DNA of 32,673 nucleotides from positions 1 through 32,673 of the forward strand of contig JAISIA010000010.1 in NCBI GenBank assembly GCA_031262295.1, given 5' to 3'. This DNA is from Bacteroidales bacterium (GTDB lineage Bacteria; Bacteroidota; Bacteroidia; Bacteroidales; P3). Shown piece after piece: positions 1-6,861 of the stretch. The notes below the pieces were generated by a model. The model did not search any database. It saw nothing but the letters and a program-made list of their open reading frames with translations, and was not told the DNA's origin. Positions within the stretch are counted from its first letter, which is position 1. Each line of letters starts with the position of its first letter. The position numbers and the translations under genes are program-made.

Positions 1-75
1 ATTTTGTAAATATAAAGAAAAATGAAATTTGGAAATATTAGAGCTTTCTTGCCCTAAAAAGAAACTTTGTTTCGG

Positions 76-107
76 CAAAGATACAAAAAATATTTTACAA
101 ATGCAAA
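76..107 (-). promoter_or_regulatory. Promoter-like site in R2 left copy, pointing outward
   Basis: On the minus strand TTTG (104-107) is followed after 20 bases by TATCTTTG (76-83), matching the Bacteroidota sigma-ABfr form TTTG-N19-21-TAnnTTTG. The predicted transcript would start near 70 and open with a small GAAAC-AAA-GTTTC hairpin. All three R2 copies keep the 20-base spacing. Confidence 0.6.
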
Positions 108-136
108 TGGCGATTTTCAAATTTGAAGTTTCGGAA

Positions 137-172
137 TTTAACATTTGAAGGGAAAAATGTTAAATATTTTTT
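137..172 (+). terminator. Terminator-like hairpin inside R2
   Basis: TTTAACATTT (137-146) pairs perfectly with AAATGTTAAA (155-164) across an 8-base loop and is followed by a T-rich run (165-172). The internal R2 copy near 26880 keeps the stem while its loop differs. The stem is A+T-only apart from one G-C pair, so termination strength is uncertain. Confidence 0.4.
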
Positions 173-205
173 GAAAATACATTTTTCTTATATCAAAGCA
201 ATGGG

Positions 206-541
206 ATTCATTTTCTTGTAAAATTAATATTATATGCAAATATTGGTAATTTGTTTAAATAAACAATACTTACAAGGGGAAAAATCCGCGGATTATTGAT
301 TATTCTACGTAAATTCCTTTGCGGATTATCCCTATTGAATTAGGAGAAAATAAAGCCTTATACATATAACTAATAAAAATGGACTTCATTTTCTTATGAA
401 AACAATTATAAACAATCCATTAAATTAATTAAAAAGAATTGTAATTCACAAAAATAGTTTATTTTTGTATTTGAAAAAAGAAAAAAGTTCCTTAAAGCAT
501 CTTGAATCAAGAAAAAAGATAAAGAAATAGACTATTAAATT
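206..541. other. Intergenic stretch with palindrome and short direct repeats
   Basis: No gene is visible. It contains the 12-base palindrome AATCCGCGGATT near 285, a second GCGGATTAT about 35 bases further on, and an imperfect palindrome TTGTTTAAATAAACAA near 251. Bases 195-240 and 375-412 resemble each other (both contain TTCATTTTCTT), and 180-250 also resembles the reverse complement of 30268-30346. The stretch therefore looks built from degenerate dispersed repeats. A promoter-like site closes it at 439-467. Confidence 0.5.
439..467 (+). promoter_or_regulatory. Promoter-like site upstream of the 542 gene
   Basis: TTG (439-441), an 18-base spacer and TATTTTTG (460-467) fit the Bacteroidota promoter form. 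The expected start near 474 leaves a leader of about 68 bases. The match is by eye in AT-rich DNA, so chance is possible. Confidence 0.45.
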
Positions 542-1615
542 ATGAAAAAATTACTATTATTTTATTTATTAATTTTTTGTTGTAATATTTTTACTCATGC
601 TCAAGTTGAAATAATATTTGATACATTAAAGATCAATAAACTTGTATATTTTCATTCTGGTAAAAAATACAGAATAACTAATAAAGAAAAAGATACAATT
701 ACATTGGGAACTCAATTTTTTATGGAATGGAATAAACCATCTGCAAAAAGTACAATAACCTTCAAAAATCATTCTGACAGTACAATATTATTAACCAGAG
801 ATAATTTTTATTATAGTTTTAATATTGATAATATTAATTATGCAATACCATATATAGAGTATGGCATAAAAATATACGACACAATATTAATTGCTCCAGA
901 TGATTCTATAAAAATAGATTTCACTGCGTATGATTTATTGTTATCTACAAGAGAACTCAACACAAATAATAAAGTGAAATTGTCGCCTATATCAAATGAA
1001 TATTATTATGATTATTCTAACATTATTTATAGTATTCTTCCAAGTTTTCATATAGTATATAAAGAAAATGATTTAATTGTTCATAGCAATGTTCCAAATG
1101 TTATTATACTAAATAGATATAATAAGGGTAATTTAAAAGATTATCAAAAATCAATGAAAAGTGAAGAGTTAACAGAAGAAGAATGGGATTTTCAACGTGA
1201 AAATGATAATGATTCTGCTATGCTTGTTTATGTAAATAAATTTATAGAAGAAAATGCAAATAAATATAGTTTTATTTCAATTGAGCAATGTGATACTAAA
1301 AATAGAAAATTTCATCCAGAAGATTTTTTAATGAGCAGTGATTTTAATGGAGATAATCTTTTCGATTTTGTGATAATACTGAACAATAAAATTAATAATA
1401 ATATAGAATTGCTTTGTTTTCTTAATAAAAAAACATATTTTGAATGTTATTATATGGACACCTATCCTTACAATAATAGAATAGATTTTTCCTTTTGGTT
1501 AGAAAATAAAATGGATAATTTTGAAGATGATTTAAGGGTTTCAAGTTTTAATTGGGATTTTAATTTCTTATATCATTGGAATGGTACTAATTTTGTAAAA
1601 TCTAATTATGAATAA
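542..1615 (+). CDS. Secreted hypothetical protein with a DxNxDxxxD loop
   Basis: A 357-residue protein I cannot assign to a family. An N-terminal signal peptide (KKLLLFYLLIFCCNIF, then HAQ as likely cleavage site) sends it to the periplasm or cell surface. Around residues 270-280 is DFNGDNLFDFVIIL, which has the calcium-loop spacing of FG-GAP/VCBS-type repeats; only one such loop is seen, so this is not a full propeller. The rest is rich in Asn, Ile and Tyr, as expected from the low G+C. The 3' end overlaps the next gene by 8 bases, so the two are probably translated together. Its position upstream of RHS immunity-like genes suggests it belongs to the same accessory island, but there is no direct evidence that it is an immunity protein. 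Confidence 0.7.
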   Translation: MKKLLLFYLLIFCCNIFTHAQVEIIFDTLKINKLVYFHSGKKYRITNKEKDTITLGTQFFMEWNKPSAKSTITFKNHSDSTILLTRDNFYYSFNIDNINYAIPYIEYGIKIYDTILIAPDDSIKIDFTAYDLLLSTRELNTNNKVKLSPISNEYYYDYSNIIYSILPSFHIVYKENDLIVHSNVPNVIILNRYNKGNLKDYQKSMKSEELTEEEWDFQRENDNDSAMLVYVNKFIEENANKYSFISIEQCDTKNRKFHPEDFLMSSDFNGDNLFDFVIILNNKINNNIELLCFLNKKTYFECYYMDTYPYNNRIDFSFWLENKMDNFEDDLRVSSFNWDFNFLYHWNGTNFVKSNYE

Positions 1616-2132
1616 ATATATAAAGTATATAAAATATACACTATACACATTATTAATAATAATAGTATCTTTTATAGCTTTTTTAATATATGATGAAATG
1701 TATCATGATCCATTAGATGATAAACATATTAAAATGCTATTTCCAAATGATGAGGTTTCTCTAAAAATGATACATACCAAAGATTTTATAGGATTTGGAA
1801 AAGATTTCTTTGATATTTATGTCTATAAAGTCAATAATGCAAGCATAAAATCAAACTATCCGCAGTTTACGGATAAATGGTTAAATGTTAAAGAAGATAT
1901 TATTACTTCTAAATGGTTGAAATGTCCAATCGATAGTGCAACATTATTATTGTATAAACGCGAAATAGATTATGTTATACGTGATGATAATAGTAAATAT
2001 AAATTATCAAAAGATATGTTAATTGATAAAAATAACTATTATAGCTATATTTTTGTAGCTTATCACGAAAAATACTTTTTTTTATATAAATCAAAAGATA
2101 ATTATTTATATTATATCAGAAAACGAATTTAA
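1608..2132 (+). CDS. Membrane-anchored hypothetical protein
   Basis: A 174-residue protein of unrecognised family. A basic N-terminus (KYIKYIKYT) is followed by one hydrophobic segment (about residues 11-27, LYTLLIIIVSFIAFLIY) and no obvious signal peptidase site. I therefore read it as a single-pass inner-membrane protein with a soluble domain of about 145 residues outside. It overlaps the upstream secreted gene by 8 bases and is followed 16 bases later by a lipoprotein gene, so all three may be co-transcribed. It could be an immunity-type protein of the island; nothing in the sequence proves this. Confidence 0.65.
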   Translation: MNKYIKYIKYTLYTLLIIIVSFIAFLIYDEMYHDPLDDKHIKMLFPNDEVSLKMIHTKDFIGFGKDFFDIYVYKVNNASIKSNYPQFTDKWLNVKEDIITSKWLKCPIDSATLLLYKREIDYVIRDDNSKYKLSKDMLIDKNNYYSYIFVAYHEKYFFLYKSKDNYLYYIRKRI

Positions 2133-2148
2133 AGAACAACAAAATATT

Positions 2149-2610
2149 ATGAAAAAATATATTTTAATTTTTATATTATTTATTTTAATAACGTTTTATA
2201 GTTGTAATACAAATTATAAGATAAAACGTTATATTGAATCTAATTGCGATTTTGATAAATCAGATGTATGTTATATAAATTTAAAAAAAGCATTAAAAAC
2301 TGATTATGACACAATGTATATTTTTGGAGGAACTACATCAGCTGAAGAAGTTTCTAAGATAATAAATTTAAAATACACAAATAATAATTGGAATGATGAT
2401 TCTTGGAAAATAGTGCTTGTAAAAAATAGAGAAATAGTATATGAAGATGAATATTATTCACGAAATATATCATTTTTCCAATATGAAGATTATAGATATG
2501 CTGGATGCATTGGATATGACTTATATACTGATTCAATGTTTTATGTTAAAAAATTAAAAAAAGCGTCAGGTGCATATTTTTATAGATTGAGTGTTGAATC
2601 TTTGGAATAG
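2149..2610 (+). CDS. Lipoprotein, tandem paralogue A (immunity-like)
   Basis: A 153-residue protein with a lipoprotein signal peptide (ILITFYSC, Cys at about 19), so an envelope lipoprotein. Family unknown. A close paralogue starts at 2996, and the two are almost identical at the DNA level except in two patches: about residues 61-71 (GGTTSAEEVSK here) and about 112-122 (EDYRYAGCIGY here). Homology continues about 24 bases past the stop codon into an AAATTCAGGATGTTTT seam, then ends sharply. Small exported proteins repeated next to RHS tips are typical of immunity genes, so that is my inference. The seam after it and the short frame before 2702 suggest that a toxin tip was once inserted downstream. 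Confidence 0.65.
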   Translation: MKKYILIFILFILITFYSCNTNYKIKRYIESNCDFDKSDVCYINLKKALKTDYDTMYIFGGTTSAEEVSKIINLKYTNNNWNDDSWKIVLVKNREIVYEDEYYSRNISFFQYEDYRYAGCIGYDLYTDSMFYVKKLKKASGAYFYRLSVESLE

Positions 2611-2617
2611 AAAAAAT

Positions 2618-2702
2618 AAAATTCAGGATGTTTTAATAAAATTTATATCTTTGTAAATCATTATGGCAAAACAATAGTCAATATGGACATTCACATAAAT
2701 AA
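2618..2702 (+). pseudogene. Possible RHS cassette seam and toxin-end relic 1
   Basis: The seam AAATTCAGGATGTTTTA (2618-2634) is shared exactly with 3463-3479 and resembles the first codons of the RHS cassette at 6862 (VQDV). It is followed by a short open frame from 2640 ending SLWQNNSQYGHSHK and a TAA at 2700-2702, 16 bases before the next gene. I read this as the joined start and end of a cassette whose middle was deleted. The frame is only 20 codons, so this is weak by itself; the clearer twin is at 3463-3646. Confidence 0.3.
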
Positions 2703-2718
2703 CATATTATTATAATCA

Positions 2719-2967
2719 ATGAATATATATATAGCAATTTTAGTATTTCTATTTATAATTAATGTAATATTAGGTTTTATTACCGAGAAATCTATTGAAG
2801 ACTATAGGGAAGAATCTTTTTTATATCTTACTTATGACATTTTACTTTTATTTAAAATTTATAAACGAACAAAACAAAAAAAATATTTGTATTTATTTAT
2901 TGTTGATACTATATTTATCATTATATTAACTGTATATATTATAATATATCCTTTTGTTTTAGTTTAA
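2719..2967 (+). CDS. Small two-pass membrane protein (immunity-like)
   Basis: An 82-residue protein with two hydrophobic segments, about residues 3-20 (IYIAILVFLFIINVILGF) and 60-80 (FIVDTIFIIILTVYIIIYPF). A basic cytoplasmic-type stretch lies between them (KIYKRTKQKKYLY). No family recognised. It follows a possible toxin relic ending at 2702 and precedes a duplicated lipoprotein gene. Small polytopic proteins directly after RHS or CDI toxin ends are often immunity proteins against membrane-active toxins, which is the most plausible role here. The short length and AT-rich composition leave some doubt that it is expressed. Confidence 0.5.
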   Translation: MNIYIAILVFLFIINVILGFITEKSIEDYREESFLYLTYDILLLFKIYKRTKQKKYLYLFIVDTIFIIILTVYIIIYPFVLV

Positions 2968-2995
2968 TGTTGTAATTGTATATAAAAACAATTTC

Positions 2996-3454
2996 ATGAA
3001 AAAGAATTTTTTAATTATTTTTATATTATTTATTTTAATAATGTTTTATAGTTGTAATACAAACTATAAGATAAAACGTTATATTGAATCTAATTGCGAT
3101 TTTGATAAATCAGATATGTGTTATATAAATCTAAAAAAAGCATTAAAAACTGATTATGACACAATGTATATTTTTTCAGGACTTTTTCCAGCTGATTACA
3201 TTTCCAATATAATAAATCTAAAATACACAAATAATAATTGGGATGATGATTCATGGAAAATGGTACTTGTAAAAAACAGAAAAATAGTGTATGAAAATGA
3301 GTATTACTCACGAAATATATCATTTTTCCAGTATCCAGGTTATACATATTATAATGGTGGATATGCAGAATATGACTTATATACTGATTCAATGTTTTAT
3401 GTTAAAAAATTAAAAAAAGCGTTTTATAGATTGAGTGTTGAATCATTGGAATAG
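2996..3454 (+). CDS. Lipoprotein, tandem paralogue B (immunity-like)
   Basis: A 152-residue paralogue of the gene at 2149 with the same lipobox (MFYSC) and the same start context. It differs mainly in two patches: SGLFPADYISN in place of GGTTSAEEVSK, and PGYTYYNGGYAEYD in place of EDYRYAGCIGYD. It also lacks the short SGA insertion near the C-terminus. The copied unit extends to 3479, ending at the same seam as the first copy. Patchy divergence on a constant scaffold suggests selection on a binding surface or mosaic recombination. Family unknown; an immunity role is inferred from context. Confidence 0.65.
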   Translation: MKKNFLIIFILFILIMFYSCNTNYKIKRYIESNCDFDKSDMCYINLKKALKTDYDTMYIFSGLFPADYISNIINLKYTNNNWDDDSWKMVLVKNRKIVYENEYYSRNISFFQYPGYTYYNGGYAEYDLYTDSMFYVKKLKKAFYRLSVESLE

Positions 3455-3462
3455 GAAAAATA

Positions 3463-3646
3463 AAATTCAGGATGTTTTACAAATACTAATAAAGAATCTA
3501 CATTCAATAAATATCATGGAATTAAATTTGGTGCAGGTATAGGTTTACCTGCAGGATATTCTCAAATAACTTCTAAAACTAAATTACTTCCATTGCGTAA
3601 TCCTGATGTAAGTAAAAGTATGTATAATATAAACACAAATAAATAA
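3463..3646 (+). pseudogene. Relic of an RHS toxin C-terminus
   Basis: After the AAATTCAGGATGTTTTA seam (3463-3479) an open frame without a start codon runs from 3464 to TAA at 3644-3646. From about 3479 it encodes TNTNKESTFNKYHG, then IKFGAGIGLPAGYSQITS, then KTKLLPLRNPDVSKSMYNIN. The amino-acid use looks like real protein (Gly, Pro and Ser rich, unlike random AT-rich translation). The stop lies 2 bases before the next gene, the toxin-immunity spacing seen at 5573/5576. I read it as the last 55-60 residues of a deleted toxin tip. The toxin class is unknown. Confidence 0.5.
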
Positions 3647-3648
3647 CT

Positions 3649-3978
3649 ATGGAAATATTTCTTTTAATCTTTTTTATAACATATTTTATAATTTATGTAT
3701 TATTAATGATTATGTCTGGATTTTTTGGTATGGAAATGTATAGAATAATGGAGGAAGAAGGCTTAGATGTAAAAAAGGTAAGTTCTATAAAACTTGCATA
3801 TTCTATAAAAATATTTAAAGATTTTTTAGATAATAATAAAATTAAATATAATAACAAAGAGCGATGTTATAAATTATATCGTTTTGCATATTGGACTAGA
3901 ATGACATCATATTCTATGTTGGGTTTATTTTTTTTTACAGTATTACTTTTAATGTTGATTGCATTTGCTAATAGTTAG
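3649..3978 (+). CDS. Small two-pass membrane protein, probable immunity protein
   Basis: A 109-residue protein with hydrophobic segments at about residues 3-25 and 86-106 and a charged middle part rich in Lys and Tyr. It starts 2 bases after the stop of the toxin-end relic, the same arrangement as the toxin/immunity pair at 5573/5576. That makes it the likely immunity gene retained after its toxin was lost. No family recognised. The RHS cassette downstream begins about 54 bases after its stop. Confidence 0.55.
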   Translation: MEIFLLIFFITYFIIYVLLMIMSGFFGMEMYRIMEEEGLDVKKVSSIKLAYSIKIFKDFLDNNKIKYNNKERCYKLYRFAYWTRMTSYSMLGLFFFTVLLLMLIAFANS

Positions 3979-4031
3979 AAATAACATGGATAATAGATCG
4001 CTAATAAAGTTAATGATGAAATAAGAAAAAG

Positions 4032-5573
4032 ATGAAATTAATTTCAGATATGAAATACTCAGCAAGATGCAACAGGAGTCAAAAGTTTGAATATAATAAA
4101 ATGGGTAATATGATATCTCATATTAATGAACAAGCTCAAACAACACGTTTTCTTGCTTGGACAGAGGATAATCGTCTGCAAGGCTTTATGGAGACAAATA
4201 ATCAGAGTGCGTATTACAATTATGATGCATCAGGTAATAGGAATTTTAAATTCACAGGACCAACACAAAATTCTGTTCAAAATGGTACGACTTATATTCA
4301 GCCTAATTTAAATGATCAAACCCTTTATGCAAGTGATTTAATGACTATAAATAAACATGGTTATACAAAACATTATTTTGAAGAGGGAAAGAGAATTTGT
4401 AGTAAGATAGGAGGAGGCTTTACAACTAATGCTCCAAATGATATTATGAGGCATCATGTACATTCATTAGTAGAAGATTATGATGAGCAAGAACAACTAC
4501 AAATGGATGGCGTTGAAAAAACCTTTGAAATTTTCATTGGTGTTTCTCCTTTTGTAGGTGTTTCAAACAAATTGATATATGTTATAGATGCCAAGATAGG
4601 ACAAGATGACCCAGAACCAGCGTTTTTCTACCACACTGACCATTTAGGAAGTGCATCCTATATAACCAATGACACAGGAAGAGTAACACAAACACTAAAT
4701 TACTTGCCGTATGGAGAACAATGGGTAGATATAAAAACATTAAGTGCCTTTATAAGTCCATATAAATTCAATGGCAAAGAAAAAGACGAAGAAACAGACT
4801 ATAACTACTATGGAGCAAGATACTACGATAGTGAAAATATCTCTTGGCTTTCAGTAGATCCTCTTTCGGATAAATATCCTTCATTATCGCCTTATGTTTA
4901 TTGTGCGAACAATCCTGTGAATTTAGTTGATCCAGATAGAATGCAGATAGATTGGGTTGAAGATAAAAATGGAAAAAAATATTGGAATGATAATGCAAAA
5001 GATCAATCTACAACAAAAGAAGGTGAGAAATATTTAGGAGAAGCAGTAGTAGTTTTTAATGGTAGTCTTGATGAAAAATTAGGGAAAAATAGTAATTTAT
5101 TTGATGATGATGCTGTATTAGCCAGTGTTACTGTTTATGGACCAAAAGGTGCTAATGATATTCAAACATATCAAGGTTATACAATGTCATCAGATCCTAC
5201 CAAATTTGGTGTAATGGCAGATGGAGATTATACTGTCGACTATAATTCACCAGGAAAAGGAGGTAAATTGCCTTCACATTGGGCAATTGAAAATGCGGGA
5301 GCTGTTCCAGCTTTAAATGGTTATAATCCTGCATATCCAGAAAGAGATCCAGGAGTTTTAATTGGTGCGTATATCCATACTTCTAATAGAAATGGATTTG
5401 CAGGAACATACGATAAAGGTAATGGCAAAGTGGGTGGAATATCTGAAGGTTGTTTGTTGATTGTCCCTACAAGACATAATAGTAAAGGACAGCGAATCAG
5501 TAAAGGATGGGATGATTTTAACAAACAATTAAAAGGTGTTTCTAAATTTAGATTAGAATTAAGAAGGAAATAA
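4032..5573 (+). CDS. Orphan RHS cassette 1 with L,D-transpeptidase-like (SEGC) toxin tip
   Basis: 513 residues. Residues 17-303 are the C-terminal end of an RHS protein: YD-type stretch (YYNYDASGNR), then HTDHLGSASYITND, then the core FNGKEKDEETDYNYYGARYY and the NPVNLVDPD closing motif. Export signal and most of the YD shell are absent, so it cannot be a complete delivered toxin. It is more likely a stored tip that recombines with a full-length RHS gene elsewhere. The usual DPDG is DPDR here. From MQID (about 304) the sequence is unrelated to cassette 2. The tip carries GAYIHTSN (His449) and GGISEGCLLI (Cys474), resembling the H...S/T-x-GC pattern of YkuD L,D-transpeptidases and DUF5675. This suggests an action on peptidoglycan, by motif only. 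A probable immunity gene starts 2 bases after the stop. Confidence 0.75.
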   Translation: MKLISDMKYSARCNRSQKFEYNKMGNMISHINEQAQTTRFLAWTEDNRLQGFMETNNQSAYYNYDASGNRNFKFTGPTQNSVQNGTTYIQPNLNDQTLYASDLMTINKHGYTKHYFEEGKRICSKIGGGFTTNAPNDIMRHHVHSLVEDYDEQEQLQMDGVEKTFEIFIGVSPFVGVSNKLIYVIDAKIGQDDPEPAFFYHTDHLGSASYITNDTGRVTQTLNYLPYGEQWVDIKTLSAFISPYKFNGKEKDEETDYNYYGARYYDSENISWLSVDPLSDKYPSLSPYVYCANNPVNLVDPDRMQIDWVEDKNGKKYWNDNAKDQSTTKEGEKYLGEAVVVFNGSLDEKLGKNSNLFDDDAVLASVTVYGPKGANDIQTYQGYTMSSDPTKFGVMADGDYTVDYNSPGKGGKLPSHWAIENAGAVPALNGYNPAYPERDPGVLIGAYIHTSNRNGFAGTYDKGNGKVGGISEGCLLIVPTRHNSKGQRISKGWDDFNKQLKGVSKFRLELRRK

Positions 5574-5575
5574 GT

Positions 5576-6220
5576 ATGTATAAACTATTTTTATTGATTT
5601 TTGTAATTGTATTCTGTTTTAATTCAAATGCACAAACAAAGAAACATTATGAATTAATAGAAACTACAGAAAAAGATTATCTAAAAGCTAAATCTCTTAA
5701 TATTGGATTAAAAATAAAGAAAGGTAGAAAAATAGAAAAAGAAAATTATATAATGACTCTACCTATTGAAGGAGATACTATATTTCTAAGAGATAATTTA
5801 GTTAAAGAAGAATCTCCATATATAACAGAATTTAAATATTTAGGAGAATTTACAGAATTAAATAAGTATATTGTAGAAGTAATTTATATTAATGATAGTA
5901 AAATATGGTTAATAGATAAAAATAATGGAACAATAACAGCAGTATCACCCTATTTTATCGTAAATTCAGAAATACTTATTAGTTATAATGATCCACAAGA
6001 ATACTATAAAAATGTAAATATTTACACTAATGATGTACATTGTTTTAAAGTTTTAGATAGTATTAAAGAACGTCCTCATCAAATTGTTGATGATATTGTA
6101 TTGGCTTCAAATAGTTCTTTTATAATAAAAGTGAGAAAATATTATTTAGATAAAGATAATATTGAAGCGTATTTTAAAAATACAACTGAGGGGTATTATA
6201 AAGTCAATATATTAAAATAA
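5576..6220 (+). CDS. Periplasmic immunity-like protein, paralogue 1
   Basis: A 214-residue protein with a signal peptide (YKLFLLIFVIVFCFNSNAQ, cleavage after NAQ), so predicted periplasmic. It starts 2 bases after the RHS cassette 1 stop codon, the standard place for the cognate immunity gene. An exported immunity protein fits a toxin that acts on the cell wall. Family not recognised. The mature N-terminal part (about residues 18-82) is nearly identical in DNA to the next gene, whereas the C-terminal half differs strongly. The pair thus has a constant module joined to a variable one. Only 5 bases separate it from the paralogue. Confidence 0.7.
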   Translation: MYKLFLLIFVIVFCFNSNAQTKKHYELIETTEKDYLKAKSLNIGLKIKKGRKIEKENYIMTLPIEGDTIFLRDNLVKEESPYITEFKYLGEFTELNKYIVEVIYINDSKIWLIDKNNGTITAVSPYFIVNSEILISYNDPQEYYKNVNIYTNDVHCFKVLDSIKERPHQIVDDIVLASNSSFIIKVRKYYLDKDNIEAYFKNTTEGYYKVNILK

Positions 6221-6225
6221 ATCTC

Positions 6226-6843
6226 ATGAAAAAGAATATTTTAATTATTATCATATCACTTATTTTAATTTTGTTTTTTAGTTTTAATTCAAATGCACAA
6301 ACAAAGAAACATTATGAATTAATAGAAACTACAGAAAAAGATTATCTAAAAGCTAAATCTCTTAATGTTGGATTAAAAATAAAGAAAGGTAGAAAAATAG
6401 AAAAAGAAAATTATATAATGGCTCTACCTATTGAAGGAGATACTATATTTTTAAGAGATAATTTAGTTAAAGAAAAATCTCCCTACATGAAAAAATTTGA
6501 TTATATAGGAGAGATTATAGAAATAAGTAAATATGTTATAAAAGTAGTATATTTTAACGATAGTCAAATATGGTTGGTTGATAAAAAAGATGGAACTATT
6601 ACCGGAATATCTTGCTCTTTTATTGCAACCACAGAAGCACTTATTAGCTATGAAAAATCAAATATAAATATTTACATTAATTATGCAAATTTTTTAAATA
6701 ATATAGGTAGTATTATAGAACCAAATTGGACTATTGATGATATTGTATGGATTTCAAGTCTTTCTTTTATAATAAAAGCAAGAAAATCTTATTTGGATAA
6801 AGATAAAACGGACGTATATTATAAAGTTTATATAATAAAATAG
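6226..6843 (+). CDS. Periplasmic immunity-like protein, paralogue 2
   Basis: A 205-residue paralogue of the preceding gene, with its own signal peptide (KKNILIIIISLILILFFSFN, then SNAQ). The part from TKKHYELIETTEKDYLKAKS to about residue 85 differs from paralogue 1 at only a few positions. Beyond that, only scattered motifs are kept (SxIWLxDKxxGTIT, LISY, DDIV, SFIIKxRKxYLDKD). It may protect against a related tip that is no longer present, or be an older immunity gene pushed downstream by insertion of cassette 1. The RHS cassette 2 start lies 18 bases downstream. Confidence 0.65.
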   Translation: MKKNILIIIISLILILFFSFNSNAQTKKHYELIETTEKDYLKAKSLNVGLKIKKGRKIEKENYIMALPIEGDTIFLRDNLVKEKSPYMKKFDYIGEIIEISKYVIKVVYFNDSQIWLVDKKDGTITGISCSFIATTEALISYEKSNINIYINYANFLNNIGSIIEPNWTIDDIVWISSLSFIIKARKSYLDKDKTDVYYKVYIIK

Positions 6844-6861
6844 ATTCAACTGTATTAATAA

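Larger units (their letters stand above)
1..205 (+). repeat. Dispersed repeat R2, left copy
   Basis: Bases 1-119 are the exact reverse complement of 32555-32673, and similarity continues with scattered differences to about 205. A third, diverged copy lies at about 26735-26930 in this orientation. The unit contains a promoter-like site on the minus strand (76-107) pointing out of the window and a hairpin at 137-164. I see no coding sequence. It is probably the upstream region of a multi-copy gene or element that lies outside the window. Confidence 0.85.
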
